DNA of 39,481 nucleotides from Propionivibrio sp. (GTDB taxonomy: Bacteria; Pseudomonadota; Gammaproteobacteria; Burkholderiales; Rhodocyclaceae). The position numbers and the translations under genes are program-made. Numbering within the stretch: position 1 is the stretch's first letter; the number at the start of each line of letters is the position of its first letter. Positions 19,308 through 28,207 of this stretch are shown here, in pieces. The notes beneath the pieces are model-generated. The model was not told the origin of the DNA, did no database searches, and saw only the letters and a program-made list of their open reading frames with translations. The DNA lies in contig NZ_JAGOIT010000021.1 in NCBI RefSeq assembly GCF_017995515.1, forward strand, positions 1 through 39,481, written 5' to 3'.

Positions 19308-20028
19308 GGCGCGCGGCATTACCAAGACCTTCGGCGAGAACCAGGCGCTGCGCGGCGTCAACCTGTCGCTGCCGGAATGCCACTCGCTGGCGATCATCGG
19401 CCCCTCCGGGGGCGGCAAGACGACCTTGCTGCGCGTCGTCGCCGGGCTGGCCGTGCCCGACACCGGCAGCCTTGCCATCGACGGCCGCGAAGTCGCTTTC
19501 AACGAAAACGACCTGCTCGCGCACCGGCGCAGCATCGGCACCGTGTTCCAGGCGTACAACCTGTTTCCGCACCTCAGCGCGCGCGAAAACGTGCTGCTGC
19601 CGCTCGTCAAGGTGCACGCCGTACCGCCGGCGGAAGCGCGCGAAACCGTCGACGCGCTGTTCGACCGCTTCCAGCTCTCGGCCCACGCCGACCGGCGCCC
19701 GGCCGAACTCTCCGGTGGCCAGCAACAACGCGTCGCCATCGTCCGCGCCATCGCCATCAAACCGCGCTTCCTCGTCTTCGACGAGCCCACTTCCGCGCTC
19801 GACCCGGAAATGACCGCCGAAGTTCTCGACTTCATCGCCGAACTGCGTAGCGAAGGCCGCGACCTCATCATCGTCACCCACAACATGGGCTTCGCGCGGC
19901 AGGTTTCGGATTACTGCGTGTTTATTGCGGAGGGTCGAGCCGTGGAAGAGGGGAGGTCGGCGGAGGTTTTCGGCCGACCTCGGGCACCAGAATTGGCAGG
20001 ATTCTTGGCGAAGGTGCTGCGCTATTGA
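19297..20028 (+). CDS. Amino-acid ABC importer ATP-binding protein (GlnQ/HisP type)
   Basis: The 243-residue cytoplasmic ATPase has Walker A GPSGGGKTT (35-43 region), Q-loop VFQAYNLFPHLSARENV, ABC signature LSGGQQQRVAIVRAIA, Walker B FLVFDEPTSALDPEM and H-loop IIVTHNMGFARQVSD. The FQAYNLFPH and DPEMTAEVLD forms are characteristic of the polar amino-acid (PAAT) group. ATG at 19297 overlaps the permease by 11 bp. The last part, EEGRSAEVFGRPRAPELAGF, matches the family C-terminus. It presumably energises the adjacent permease. No regulator gene for the operon is adjacent. Confidence 0.9.
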   Translation: MRLEARGITKTFGENQALRGVNLSLPECHSLAIIGPSGGGKTTLLRVVAGLAVPDTGSLAIDGREVAFNENDLLAHRRSIGTVFQAYNLFPHLSARENVLLPLVKVHAVPPAEARETVDALFDRFQLSAHADRRPAELSGGQQQRVAIVRAIAIKPRFLVFDEPTSALDPEMTAEVLDFIAELRSEGRDLIIVTHNMGFARQVSDYCVFIAEGRAVEEGRSAEVFGRPRAPELAGFLAKVLRY

Positions 20029-20100
20029 TGTCGGCGGTTCAGTACAGCTACGCGTACATCGGGTTTCGGAGACGGCAACCCGCGAAGTCCGATCGTTCTT

Positions 20101-21423
20101 TCAGTTATCGGCTGGAATCCTGAGACGTGCGATCAGGCCGCCGCCGTCGCGTGCGATCAAGTCGAGCGAGCCCTTGTGCAGGCGCGCGATCCGGTCGACG
20201 ATCGCCAAGCCGAGGCCGGTTCCAGTCGCGTCGGTACGGGCCCCCTCGAGGCGCGTGAACGGGCGCTTCAAGCGTTCGACTTCGTCTTTAGGAATGCCCG
20301 GGCCCCGATCGAGGATGTCGATCCGGACCTCTTCGCCGATGCTCGACGTTTCCAGCGTAATCGGCTCGCCGCCGTACTTTCTCGCATTCTCCAGCAGATT
20401 GACAATGGCTCGCGTCAGGGCCTTGCGGTGAATACGGACGTGCGGCAGTTCGGCAAGCGCAAGCGTTGGCGGCTCCTCCCTTCGCCCCAGCGTTTCGGCG
20501 ACCTGCGTCACGATTTCGTTGATGTCGGCGAGTTCCGGCGCCTCGCCGCTTTCACCGCGGGCGAAGTCAAGGAACTGTCCAATAATCGCGTCCATTTGCT
20601 CGATGTCGTCAATGACGGCGTTGCGCGCGTGATCTTCGCGGATTGACAACTCGGCTTCGAGCCGCAGGCGTGCAAGTGGCGTGCGCAGGTCATGCGAAAG
20701 CCCGGCGAGAACTTCTGCGCGCTCGGCGTTGATCCGCTTGAGGTCTTCCGACATGCCATTAAAGGCTCGGGCAAGCTGTTGAAGTTCGATGGCGCCGCGT
20801 TCGGGAACCGCCTCCGGATGTAGGCCCCGGCCGACCTCACTCGCGGCTCGCGCGAGTACACGCAGCGGTTGGGTGACGCGGGAGACGATCAGCCAGGCGA
20901 CGAGCAGCGCCAAAATCAGTGATACGCAGCCCCAGCCGAGCCAATGCCATGGAAATTCGCTCTGTGCACGTTCGCCCGGCAGCATCAACCAGTAGATATC
21001 CTCGTCGGCCTCATCGACCGAGAAACTGATCCAGATACCCGGTTGACCGTTGATGCTGGCCGCCAGTCGGGTCGAAGGCCCCAGCTGTGCCTTGGCCGTC
21101 TCCAGCATCGTTGAAAAAAATCGGTTGTCGGGTAAGGGCGTGACTACATCATCGGGCTCAGAAGGATAAAGATGCACGCCTTCGCTGTCCGCGAGGTCGC
21201 GCAAGAGAGCGACCCGCTTCGTCGGTTCCGCGGAAACCAGCGCCGCGTTGGTGAGGTTGACGACACTGACGGCAAGCTGTCCCAGTTGCCTTGCTTGCGG
21301 TTCGCGCTGAGCGAGCGCGAAAAGCGCGATCCAACTGGCTACGGAGACGAATATCAACAGGCTGACGAGCAGGAAGGTGCGAAGCAGCAAGGTGCGAGGG
21401 GATAACTTTTGCAGCAGCGTCAC
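20101..21423 (-). CDS. envZ: Osmosensor-type histidine kinase EnvZ
   Basis: This 440-residue inner-membrane kinase phosphorylates OmpR. TM1 lies at about 12-37, followed by a periplasmic domain of about 120 residues, TM2 at about 162-180 and HAMP at about 181-235 (TQPLRVLARAASEVGRG). The H-box is AGLSHDLRTPLARLR with phosphoaccepting H244, the N-box is VNLLENARKYG (N346), and the G-boxes are DRGPGI (372-377) and GTGLGLAI (401-408). All catalytic motifs are intact. It follows ompR on the same strand after 40 bp, the standard order. The periplasmic domain differs enough that the signal cannot be read from it. The 72 bp between it and the convergent ATPase gene hold no clear terminator. Confidence 0.9.
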   Translation of the reverse strand: MTLLQKLSPRTLLLRTFLLVSLLIFVSVASWIALFALAQREPQARQLGQLAVSVVNLTNAALVSAEPTKRVALLRDLADSEGVHLYPSEPDDVVTPLPDNRFFSTMLETAKAQLGPSTRLAASINGQPGIWISFSVDEADEDIYWLMLPGERAQSEFPWHWLGWGCVSLILALLVAWLIVSRVTQPLRVLARAASEVGRGLHPEAVPERGAIELQQLARAFNGMSEDLKRINAERAEVLAGLSHDLRTPLARLRLEAELSIREDHARNAVIDDIEQMDAIIGQFLDFARGESGEAPELADINEIVTQVAETLGRREEPPTLALAELPHVRIHRKALTRAIVNLLENARKYGGEPITLETSSIGEEVRIDILDRGPGIPKDEVERLKRPFTRLEGARTDATGTGLGLAIVDRIARLHKGSLDLIARDGGGLIARLRIPADN

Positions 21424-21463
21424 ACGGATCCCTTGGTGAAGGTCATTGGGAGAGTGGAATCGA

Positions 21464-22186
21464 CTACTTCGCTTGCGCCTGGCCGTCGGGAATGAAAACG
21501 TAACCGAATCCCCAGACGGTTTGCAGGTAGCGTGGCGTCGCCGGGTCGGGTTCGATCAGCTTGCGCAAGCGTGACACCTGGACGTCGATTGCCCGATCAA
21601 ATGGTCCCTGTTCACGCCCACGTGCAAGCGCCATCAGGCGATCACGCGAGAGCGGTTGCCTCGGGTGTTCGAGCAATACCTTGAGAACCGCGAACTCACC
21701 GGTTGTGAGCGGCAATGTTTCGCCATTGCGCTTCAGCGTGCGGGTTGCCAGATCGACTTCGACGTCGCTGAAGACGATCAATCGTTCCTCGCCAGTTGGT
21801 GCTCCTGGAATCGGCGCAACCCGCCGGCGCAGGACGGCCTGAATGCGGGCAATCAATTCGCGCGGATTGAACGGCTTGGGTAGATAGTCGTCGGCGCCCA
21901 TCTCCAGTCCGACGATACGGTCGATCTCATCGCCCTTGGCGGTGAGCATGATGACCGCCTGATCCGGGTCGCTCGCCCGCATACGCCGGCAGATCGACAG
22001 ACCGTCCTCGCCGGGAAGCATGAGGTCGAGCACGATCAGATCGAACATGTCACGGGCGAGCGCCTTGTCCATTGCTTCGCCGTTTTCTGCTGTTTTAACC
22101 AGGAAGCCGTTATCGCCGAGATAACGTTGCAGAAGCTCGCGCAGTCGTTTGTCGTCATCGACGACGAGGATTTTTCGGTCAGCCAT
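21464..22186 (-). CDS. ompR: Response regulator OmpR
   Basis: The 240-residue DNA-binding regulator is phosphorylated by EnvZ. ATG at 22186 (MADRKILVVDDD) gives the family length (about 239). The frame is open to a GTG at 22363, but the extra 59 residues are unlike OmpR. The receiver domain has acidic pocket DDD (10-12), phosphoacceptor D54 in VLDLMLPGEDGLSICRRMR, T82 and K104 in DDYLPKPFNPREL. The C-terminal winged helix (about 135-233) includes TTGEFAVLKVLLEHPRQPLS and ends YLQTVWGFGYVFIPDG. This matches enterobacterial OmpR almost motif for motif. It is divergent from the small secreted protein gene at 22396; they share a 209-bp intergenic region. Confidence 0.92.
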   Translation of the reverse strand: MADRKILVVDDDKRLRELLQRYLGDNGFLVKTAENGEAMDKALARDMFDLIVLDLMLPGEDGLSICRRMRASDPDQAVIMLTAKGDEIDRIVGLEMGADDYLPKPFNPRELIARIQAVLRRRVAPIPGAPTGEERLIVFSDVEVDLATRTLKRNGETLPLTTGEFAVLKVLLEHPRQPLSRDRLMALARGREQGPFDRAIDVQVSRLRKLIEPDPATPRYLQTVWGFGYVFIPDGQAQAK

Positions 22187-22395
22187 CGCTGAATCGTAAC
22201 CGGAAAGCCCCGGCGGCGAAAAGCGTGGGAATGCAATACGGGAATCCGGCTTGTCAATTTGTGCTTCGCCGCGATGAATGAGAAACAATTCCTTACAATT
22301 GTCCATGGTTTGTATGATCGTCGGGTCGGGCACGTCGGCATACTGGTCGACAAGCTTTGTCACGGTTTGCTGTCGCTATTGGGAGCTTTATCGTC

Positions 22396-22686
22396 ATGAT
22401 CGATTCACGCGTTGTGGTCAAAGGCAGCGTTGCTGTCGTGACGATGCTCGCGCTGGTTTTGCCGATCGCCGACGCGTATGCGAAAGATATCCGGTGGCTG
22501 CGCGAAGAGCAGGTTAATGTCGATCGCGAACAGCCGCGCGGAAGGCCGGAGCAATGGCAGCAAGGGGACCAGCGGGGCTCTGCCGCGGAGCGCCGCCCGG
22601 AACGGCGCATGTCGCCCGATGAGCGGCGCCAGTTGCGGCGCGACGTCCGCGATGCCGGCCGCGAAATCTATCCTTCACGCAGATAG
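22396..22686 (+). CDS. Small arginine-rich exported protein
   Basis: This 96-residue protein of unknown function starts at ATG 22396 with GGGAG 10 nt upstream. A hydrophobic signal (VAVVTMLALVLPIADAYA) is followed by a likely cleavage before KDIRWL. The mature part is short, with no cysteines, and dominated by Arg, Glu and Gln: RMSPDERRQLRRDVRDAGRE, ending IYPSRR. The (M/L)SPDERRQLRRD-type tail is frequent in small secreted proteobacterial proteins and is reminiscent of periplasmic anti-sigma or metal-sensor tails, but I would not assign a role. Divergence from ompR suggests a possible OmpR target. A nearby second small gene (22829) is separated by 142 bp. Confidence 0.65.
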   Translation: MIDSRVVVKGSVAVVTMLALVLPIADAYAKDIRWLREEQVNVDREQPRGRPEQWQQGDQRGSAAERRPERRMSPDERRQLRRDVRDAGREIYPSRR

Positions 22687-22828
22687 TTGACGATGCAGTT
22701 GGATAAAGATCGCAGCTGATCGACAGCTATTGACTTTTTGCCGGAACAGCGATGATTCTCGTTGTCATCAAGGCAATTCGGGCGCACACTAGAGCCCATT
22801 TTTATAGCGAGCCCTACAGGAATCCGAC

Positions 22829-23104
22829 ATGAATGCATCGATTCTCAAATTTCTGAGAGCCAATGGCGAACAACTCGATTCGGAGATTTCGCAAGCGTTG
22901 CACATTCCTCTGGCTAAACTGAGGGACCAGGTCGCGGAACTTGCCGCGAGCGGTGAGGTGATCTGCTGTCAGGTAACGCGGTTCATTGATGGCAAGAAGA
23001 TCGAAGGCACTAGCTGCCGGCTGTCTTGCGATCTGCCAGCGCCAGCGCGCGGGCGCAAACCGGGGGTCAAGCGCGATCCGAATGCCGATCTGATTCCGGA
23101 GTAG
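22829..23104 (+). CDS. Small winged-helix-like protein, unknown function
   Basis: The 91-residue soluble protein starts at ATG 22829, preceded by AGGAA at 7 nt. Residues 1-50 look like a compact winged helix: ILKFLRANGEQLDSEISQAL, then PLAKLRDQVAELAASGEVIC and a wing-like CQVTRFIDGKKIEGTSCRLS. Three cysteines (CC in VICCQV and one in TSCRLSC region, with a fourth close by) might bind metal or be structural. The tail is proline- and basic-rich (PAPARGRKPGVKRDPNAD). Similar small proteins occur singly in betaproteobacteria. It may be a DNA-binding regulator, but no target is evident. A strong hairpin terminator follows. Confidence 0.6.
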   Translation: MNASILKFLRANGEQLDSEISQALHIPLAKLRDQVAELAASGEVICCQVTRFIDGKKIEGTSCRLSCDLPAPARGRKPGVKRDPNADLIPE

Positions 23105-23127
23105 TCGAGAGCGCCTTTCTGGCAATA

Positions 23128-23156
23128 GACAACGCCACCTCCAGGGTGGCGTTGTC
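23128..23156. terminator. Bidirectional intrinsic terminator
   Basis: GACAACGCCACC (23128-23139) and GGTGGCGTTGTC (23145-23156) form a perfect 12-bp GC-rich stem with loop TCCAG, followed by GTTT on the plus strand. It lies between the convergent genes ending at 23104 and 23177 and probably serves both. Confidence 0.7.
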
Positions 23157-23176
23157 GTTTCCAGAGATAGTTCTTC

Positions 23177-24523
23177 CTACTGGGCCGGCGCCGCTTCTAC
23201 GGCATGCGCTTCCGAAGTTGCCTGTGGGGCAGCCTTGTGCGCCTCGTGCGGATTCCAGCCGAGGGTAAAGTAAAGAACCGAGAAACCAACAACGTAAGCA
23301 AGCGCTACGTGCCAACCGTGACGCAGCCAGTTACCGACCGATTTTCCTTCCGGGAACATGTTGGACAGCGCGACGCCTGAAGACGAACCAAACCAGACCA
23401 TCGAACCGCCGAAACCGACTGCGTAGGCGAGGAAGCCCCAGTCGTAGCCCCCCTGCTTGAGCGCCAGCGCGGTAAGCGGGATGTTGTCGAATACCGCTGA
23501 GACGAAACCGAGACTGAGTGCGGCCAAGGCAGATGCCGGCGGGAGCTGCTCGACCGGCATCATCGAGGCGCAGGTGACGAGCGAAAGCAGGAAGACGGTT
23601 CCTTTAAAATTCTCCGGCAGCACTTCCCAATCCGGGCGGCGAACCGGGATCGACAGCAGGATCGCAGCCCAGACCGCAACGCCGATGAAGGGGAAGTGAT
23701 CGGCGAGCGCGGCGAACTCCACGTTGATCACAATGTTGGTGACAATGGCAAATACAAGTATCAGCGCGACGATGCCGATCCGGGCCTTGTCGACCTTGGT
23801 ATGTGCATGGCTGCTCTTGATGATCGGCGAGTAGGCGTGCTGCTGTTTCGCACCGAAGTAAGCCGAGATAACGAGGGCTACAGCGGCCGCAACGTAGGCG
23901 TGGACAACGTTGAGCGGGCTGACGCCGTCGATCCACATCATGGTCGTCGTCGTATCGCCGACAACCGATCCCGAGCCGCCAGCGTTAGACGCAGCGACAA
24001 TCGCGGCCAGATAACCGACGTGAACCTTGCCCTTGAAGAGCTGATGCGCCATTGCGCCACCGATCAGCGCGGCGGCAATGTTGTCGAGGAAGCTCGATAG
24101 CACGAACACCATGACGAGCAGGACGAAACCGCCCTTCCAGTCGTTCGGGAGGTACTTGGGCAGGATGACCGGCACATGACTCTTTTCAAAATGCCGAGAG
24201 AGCAGCGCAAAGCCCATCAGCAGACAGAAGAGATTGGCCAGAATGACCCATTCGTGCTGGAAATGCCCGACCAGGCCCGCGAAGCCGGCGCCAGCCTTGA
24301 ATCCGGTGAAGATCAGCTTGTAGATCGAGATTGTTGCCAGACCGGTCAGACCGACTGTCAGGGTGTTGTCGTGGAAGAGCGCGACGCCGAGCAGCGTCAT
24401 GGCGAAGAGGATGAAATCGAGCGGTATGCCGGCCACCATGACCGATTCGCCGGCCCATGCGGGAAGAGCTAGTCCGAAAAGCAAGAGGAAAAAACTGGAA
24501 ATACGGCGAAAAGCTGTGTTCAT
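23177..24523 (-). CDS. NhaD/citrate-type ion transporter
   Basis: The 448-residue inner-membrane protein of the IT superfamily (ArsB/NhaD/CitMHS) has about 11-12 hydrophobic segments. ATG at 24523 (MNTAFRRISSFFLLLFGLAL) is preferred over an in-frame start 26 codons upstream because it leads directly into the first hydrophobic segment, with signal-like AWA-GES. Conserved core motifs are SSFLDNIAAALIGGAMAHQL, ASNAGGSGSVVGDTTTTMMW, DNIPLTALALKQGGYDWGF and GFGGSMVWFGSSSGVALSNM, the paired re-entrant regions of the family. The C-terminus is a polar His/Ala/Glu tail. The cargo could be Na+/H+ exchange or citrate; sequence does not decide. It is flanked by a terminator and the tandem-repeat block. 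Confidence 0.8.
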   Translation of the reverse strand: MNTAFRRISSFFLLLFGLALPAWAGESVMVAGIPLDFILFAMTLLGVALFHDNTLTVGLTGLATISIYKLIFTGFKAGAGFAGLVGHFQHEWVILANLFCLLMGFALLSRHFEKSHVPVILPKYLPNDWKGGFVLLVMVFVLSSFLDNIAAALIGGAMAHQLFKGKVHVGYLAAIVAASNAGGSGSVVGDTTTTMMWIDGVSPLNVVHAYVAAAVALVISAYFGAKQQHAYSPIIKSSHAHTKVDKARIGIVALILVFAIVTNIVINVEFAALADHFPFIGVAVWAAILLSIPVRRPDWEVLPENFKGTVFLLSLVTCASMMPVEQLPPASALAALSLGFVSAVFDNIPLTALALKQGGYDWGFLAYAVGFGGSMVWFGSSSGVALSNMFPEGKSVGNWLRHGWHVALAYVVGFSVLYFTLGWNPHEAHKAAPQATSEAHAVEAAPAQ

Positions 24524-24625
24524 CTGACTATTCCCGCAAAAAAGCGGAAGTTTACTCCGAAAGCCATGCCGGGTCGATTCCCACGGCAATCGCCTACACA
24601 TTCATTGATCCTGAAAAACTCAGTT

Positions 24626-25207
24626 CTTCACCGCAAAGGCGCAGAGATCGCAAAGGTTCGCAAAGAAAACCAAAGCGCTACGCGAACAGCACCTATCTTC
24701 CATCGCCACCCACAGGGTGAATGGTCAATACGACCCACCTGTTGTTTCCTTTGCGATCTTTGCGCCTTCGCGCCTTTGCGGTGAAGTTTTCAGGTTGATT
24801 TCTTGGTGCGTGGCTGAAATCTTCACCGCAAAGGCGCAGAGATCGCAAAGGTTCGCAAAGAAAATCAAAGCGCTACGCGAACAGCACCTATCTTCCATCG
24901 CCACCCACAGGGTGAATGGTCAATACGACCCATCTGTTGTTTCCTTTGCGATCTTTGCGCCTTCGCGCCTTTGCGGTGAAGTTTTCAGGTTGATTTCTTA
25001 GTGCGTGGCTGAAATCTTCACCGCAAAGGCGCAGAGATCGCAAAGGTTCGCAAAGAAAATCAAAGCGCTACGCGAACAGCACCTATCCTCCATCGCCACC
25101 CACAGGGTGAATGGTCAATACGACCCACCTGTTGTTTCCTTTGCGATCTTTGCGCCTTCGCGCCTTTGCGGTGAAGTTTTCAGGTTGATTTCTTGGTGCG
25201 TGGCTGA
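24626..25207. repeat. Three tandem copies of a 195-bp palindromic repeat
   Basis: Copies begin at 24626, 24821 and 25016 with an exact 195-bp period; the last stops about 3 bp short at 25207. They differ by only a few single bases. Each copy opens with CTTCACCGCAAAGGCGC and, about 120 bp on, carries the reverse complement of that region ending GCCTTTGCGGTGAAG. The arms (for example 24626-24656 and 24748-24786) make a 161-bp palindromic element followed by a 34-bp linker. 'CCGCAAAGGCGCAAAG' elements are common dispersed repeats in proteobacteria. As 195 is a multiple of 3, frames run across copies; I regard those reading frames as non-genes. Confidence 0.9.
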
Positions 25208-25788
25208 GACCGAGGCCGAAGGCCGAGGAGCTCAGCGCGGTAGAGCGGTTTTCGGGAAGCACGGTTGCGGCGCTGACGGAGACTGCTCTTGGGATAAGCG
25301 GTATCGAGGCGGAGCATGGCGAGAGTGATTTTGCGCAGCAGCGAGAGATTGCGTGCGGCGTCCTCTTTGCGCACCCGGCAGGCGTCTTCCCGGAAGGTCA
25401 CGTCGAGGACCCTGTGCATCGACTCGACGCCCCAGTGCACGCGGACCGCCCGGGCCAAATCGCCAACTGTGGTGACGCCACGGCTCAGGATGAAGTAGCG
25501 ACGATCCGTACTGATCGTCGCACCCTCGCCTGTCCCCTTGTCCTGGGTGGTCTCGATCATGCCGACGGCGCCCAGTGTCGGCCACGCCGTTCGGATCGCC
25601 TCGGGCAGCCAGTCAATCTTTGGTGCGAGGAGGGCTCGCCGTGTTTCGATGCGCCCGTGGTTCTTTTCGACCGTCGTCTGGTGCTGTACTTCGACCGATC
25701 CCCAGCCGAGCGCTTCGCCGGTCTCGAAGCCCTCGATCAGCGCTTCCGACACGGTCTTCTGGTTGGCCTTGACCGCCAGCACGTCTCG
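25180..25788 (-). pseudogene. ISAs1-family (H-repeat) transposase, C-terminal remnant
   Basis: The remnant retains about 195 residues of a protein normally about 370-380 long. It begins inside the core at DVLAVKANQKTV; the preceding frame is immediately stopped near 25800, so the N-terminal half and the first catalytic residue are gone. It keeps the RIETRRALLAP segment and the ISAs1 signature HWGVESMHRVLDVTFREDAC followed by RVRKEDAARNLSLLRK. The end of the reading frame enters the 195-bp repeat array, so the last residues (SQPRTKKST) are not from the transposase. No terminal inverted repeats were identified. It cannot transpose. The short stretch 25789-25936 upstream is AT-rich with nothing else recognisable. 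Confidence 0.85.
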
Positions 25789-25936
25789 ACCGCATCTACA
25801 TCGTCAAGGTACCGTACAGCGGGCCTAACTCGGCGCAAGTTCCGCTGAGTGTTGCGCATGGCACGAATTTGCAATCAACTATTATTGATATAAAACAATT
25901 AACTGCGTAATTTTGTTAAACCTTATTATGAATAAT

Positions 25937-25973
25937 AAAAAAGGCAATCCGGCGGCCGCAGCGCGGGATTGCC
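25937..25973 (-). terminator. Intrinsic terminator of leuCD
   Basis: On the minus strand GGCAATCC (25973-25966) pairs with GGATTGCC (25950-25943) around a GC-rich loop and is followed directly by TTTTTT (25942-25937) and more T/A. It starts 20 bp after the leuD stop. Confidence 0.85.
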
Positions 25974-25992
25974 CGAGTCGATTCAACCGCGT

Positions 25993-26631
25993 TTACGCGA
26001 ACATCCAGGGGAATTCCGCCTTGCGTTTGCTCTCGAATGCACGGATCTCATCGGCGTGCACCAGCGTCAGGCCGATCTCGTCGAGGCCATTCAACAGGCA
26101 ATGCTTGCGGTGCGGCGTGATGTCGAACTTGAAACTGAAGCCCGACGGCGTCGTCACCGTTTGCGCTTCAAGATTGACGTCGAGCGCGTAGCCTTCCGTC
26201 GCTTCGCATTCGGCAAACAGGCGGTCGACGATTTCACTCGAAGCAACGATCGGAAGAATGCCGTTCTTGTACGAGTTGGAGAAGAAGATGTCGGCAAAGG
26301 AGGGCGCGATGAGGACGCGGAAACCGTAGTCGTTGATCGCCCACGGCGCGTGCTCGCGGCTCGAACCGCAGCCGAAGTTGTCGCGCGCGAGCAGGATCTG
26401 CGCCCCTTGGTAGCGCGGCTTGTTCAACACGAAGTCCGGGTTCTTCGGGCGATTCGTGCAGTCCATGCCCGGTTCGCCGTAGTTCGTGTAGCGCCATTCG
26501 TCGAACAGGTAGGGACCAAAGCCGGCGCGTTCGATGGACTTCAGGAACTGCTTGGGAATGATCGCGTCGGTGTCGACGTTGGCACGATCGAGCGGGCAGA
26601 CGAGCCCTTTGAGTTGGGTGAATGATTTCAT
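25993..26631 (-). CDS. leuD: 3-isopropylmalate dehydratase small subunit
   Basis: LeuD (212 residues) forms the heterodimer with LeuC that isomerises 2-isopropylmalate to 3-isopropylmalate in leucine synthesis, in the cytoplasm. ATG at 26631 has AGGAGA 8 nt upstream and lies 15 bp after leuC. Typical features are [20 protein letters not shown] near the N-terminus, then [19 protein letters not shown], the aconitase-swivel active-site segment with the conserved GSSRE, and [20 protein letters not shown]-like sequence (here [20 protein letters not shown]). The length and end match proteobacterial LeuD. A strong terminator follows, so leuB is not in this transcript. Confidence 0.95.
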   Translation of the reverse strand: MKSFTQLKGLVCPLDRANVDTDAIIPKQFLKSIERAGFGPYLFDEWRYTNYGEPGMDCTNRPKNPDFVLNKPRYQGAQILLARDNFGCGSSREHAPWAINDYGFRVLIAPSFADIFFSNSYKNGILPIVASSEIVDRLFAECEATEGYALDVNLEAQTVTTPSGFSFKFDITPHRKHCLLNGLDEIGLTLVHADEIRAFESKRKAEFPWMFA

Positions 26632-26646
26632 CGGTTCGTCTCCTGA

Positions 26647-28053
26647 TCAGGCTTTGCGGATGTCTACGAAGTGGCCCGCGATCGCGGCGGCAGCGGCCAT
26701 GACCGGGCTGACGAGGTGCGTGCGTCCGCCGGGGCCCTGGCGGCCTTCGAAGTTACGGTTGGAGGTCGAGGCGCAGCGCTCGCCCGACGACAAGCGGTCG
26801 GCGTTCATCGCCAGGCACATCGAGCAACCCGGCTCGCGCCATTCGAAACCCGCCTCGGTGAAAATCTTGTCCAACCCCTCGGATTCGGCCTGGCGCTTGA
26901 CGATGCCCGACCCCGGCACGACGATCGCCAGCTTCACGTTCGACGCGACCTTCTTGCCCTTGGCGACGACGGCAGCGGCGCGCAAGTCTTCGATGCGCGA
27001 GTTGGTGCAGGAGCCGATGAAGACCTTGTCGATGGTGATGTCGGTGAGCGGCATGTCGGCCTTGAGGCCCATGTATTGCAGGGCGCGTTCGACGCCGGCG
27101 CGCTTGATGGGATCGGCCTCGTTCGCCGGATTCGGCACCTTGCCGCCGACGGCGAGCACCTGCTCGGGCGACGTGCCCCAGGTGACCTGCGGTTCGATGT
27201 CTTCGGCCTTCATCTCGATCACCGTATCGAACACGGCGTCGGCGTCGGAGTGCAGCGTCTTCCAGTACGCAACCGCTTGCTCCCACTGCGCGCCTTTCGG
27301 TGCGTGAGTGCGGCCTTCGAGGTAGGCGATCGTCGTCTCGTCGGCGGCGATGATGCCGGCACGCGCACCCGCCTCGATGGCCAGGTTGCACACGGTCATG
27401 CGGCCTTCCATCGACAGGCCGCGGATTGCCGAACCGGCGAACTCGACGCAGTAACCCGTACCACCGGCCGTGCCGATCTTGCCGATGATGGCCAGCGCCA
27501 CGTCCTTGGCGGTGACGCCGGCGCCGAGTTGGCCTTCGACCTTGATCAGCATGGACTTCGACTTCTTCTGGACCAGCGTCTGCGTCGCCATTACGTGCTC
27601 GACTTCGGAGGTGCCGATGCCGTGGGCGAGGGCGGCGAACGCCCCGTGCGTCGCCGTGTGGCTGTCGCCGCAGACGACGGTCATGCCGGGCAGGGTGGCG
27701 CCGTTTTCCGGTGCGATCACGTGGATGATGCCCTGGTTCGCGTGCTTGAACGGGAAGTAGATCAGGGCGCCGGTCTGCTTGATGTTGGCGTCGAGCGTAT
27801 CGACCTGACGCTTCGAGATCGGATCTTCGATGTCGCGGTCCCAATGGTTGGTCGGCGTGTTGTGATCGGGTACGGCGACGATCGAATCGGCGCGCCACGG
27901 CTTGCGGCCGGCGAGGCGCAAGCCTTCAAACGCCTGCGGGCTCGTCACCTCGTGCACCAGATGACGGTCGATGTAAAGAAGACAGGTGCCGTCGTCTTCC
28001 TGACGGATCACGTGGCTGTCCCACAACTTGTCGTAAAGGGTCTTTCCGGCCAT
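26647..28053 (-). CDS. leuC: 3-isopropylmalate dehydratase large subunit
   Basis: This 468-residue catalytic subunit carries the 4Fe-4S cluster. ATG at 28053 ([15 protein letters not shown]) follows GAGGAG with good spacing; another ATG nine codons upstream lacks that support. Cluster cysteines lie in [17 protein letters not shown] and in the [11 protein letters not shown] motif. [19 protein letters not shown] and [17 protein letters not shown] are active-site segments. With leuD 15 bp downstream it forms a two-gene operon ending at the terminator at 25937. The 168-bp region to the divergent XRE regulator contains the promoter. No leucine-rich leader peptide was seen. Confidence 0.95.
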   Translation of the reverse strand: MAGKTLYDKLWDSHVIRQEDDGTCLLYIDRHLVHEVTSPQAFEGLRLAGRKPWRADSIVAVPDHNTPTNHWDRDIEDPISKRQVDTLDANIKQTGALIYFPFKHANQGIIHVIAPENGATLPGMTVVCGDSHTATHGAFAALAHGIGTSEVEHVMATQTLVQKKSKSMLIKVEGQLGAGVTAKDVALAIIGKIGTAGGTGYCVEFAGSAIRGLSMEGRMTVCNLAIEAGARAGIIAADETTIAYLEGRTHAPKGAQWEQAVAYWKTLHSDADAVFDTVIEMKAEDIEPQVTWGTSPEQVLAVGGKVPNPANEADPIKRAGVERALQYMGLKADMPLTDITIDKVFIGSCTNSRIEDLRAAAVVAKGKKVASNVKLAIVVPGSGIVKRQAESEGLDKIFTEAGFEWREPGCSMCLAMNADRLSSGERCASTSNRNFEGRQGPGGRTHLVSPVMAAAAAIAGHFVDIRKA

Positions 28054-28167
28054 GAGTTTTTCTCCTCGATTGTGCGCCATCGCGGCGCGTTGTCTGGGTG
28101 CCGGAGACGACGCTCCGGACAGTGGATGCGATCGTATTGCTTGTTTTATCCCTTAACAAGACAACTG

Positions 28168-28184
28168 TTTATACTAGTACTAAA
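28168..28184. promoter_or_regulatory. Candidate operator between leuC and the XRE regulator
   Basis: TTTA-TACTAGTA-C-TAAA contains the perfect 8-bp dyad TACTAGTA (28172-28179) with nearly symmetrical flanks, in the AT-rich core of the divergent promoter region. It could bind the neighbouring regulator. This is inference from position and symmetry. Confidence 0.35.
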
Positions 28185-28207
28185 AGTAATAGCGAGAAGG
28201 AAACGGG

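Noticed and set aside
24717-25328. Small proteins read through the 195-bp repeats (VSFAIFAPSRLCG-type peptides)
   Set aside because: They arise because the repeat length is a multiple of three; such peptides are known spurious products of this dispersed repeat.
25783-25936. Replication-origin-like AT-rich patch before leuD
   Set aside because: There are no DnaA boxes or iterons; it is simply the flank of the IS remnant and terminator.
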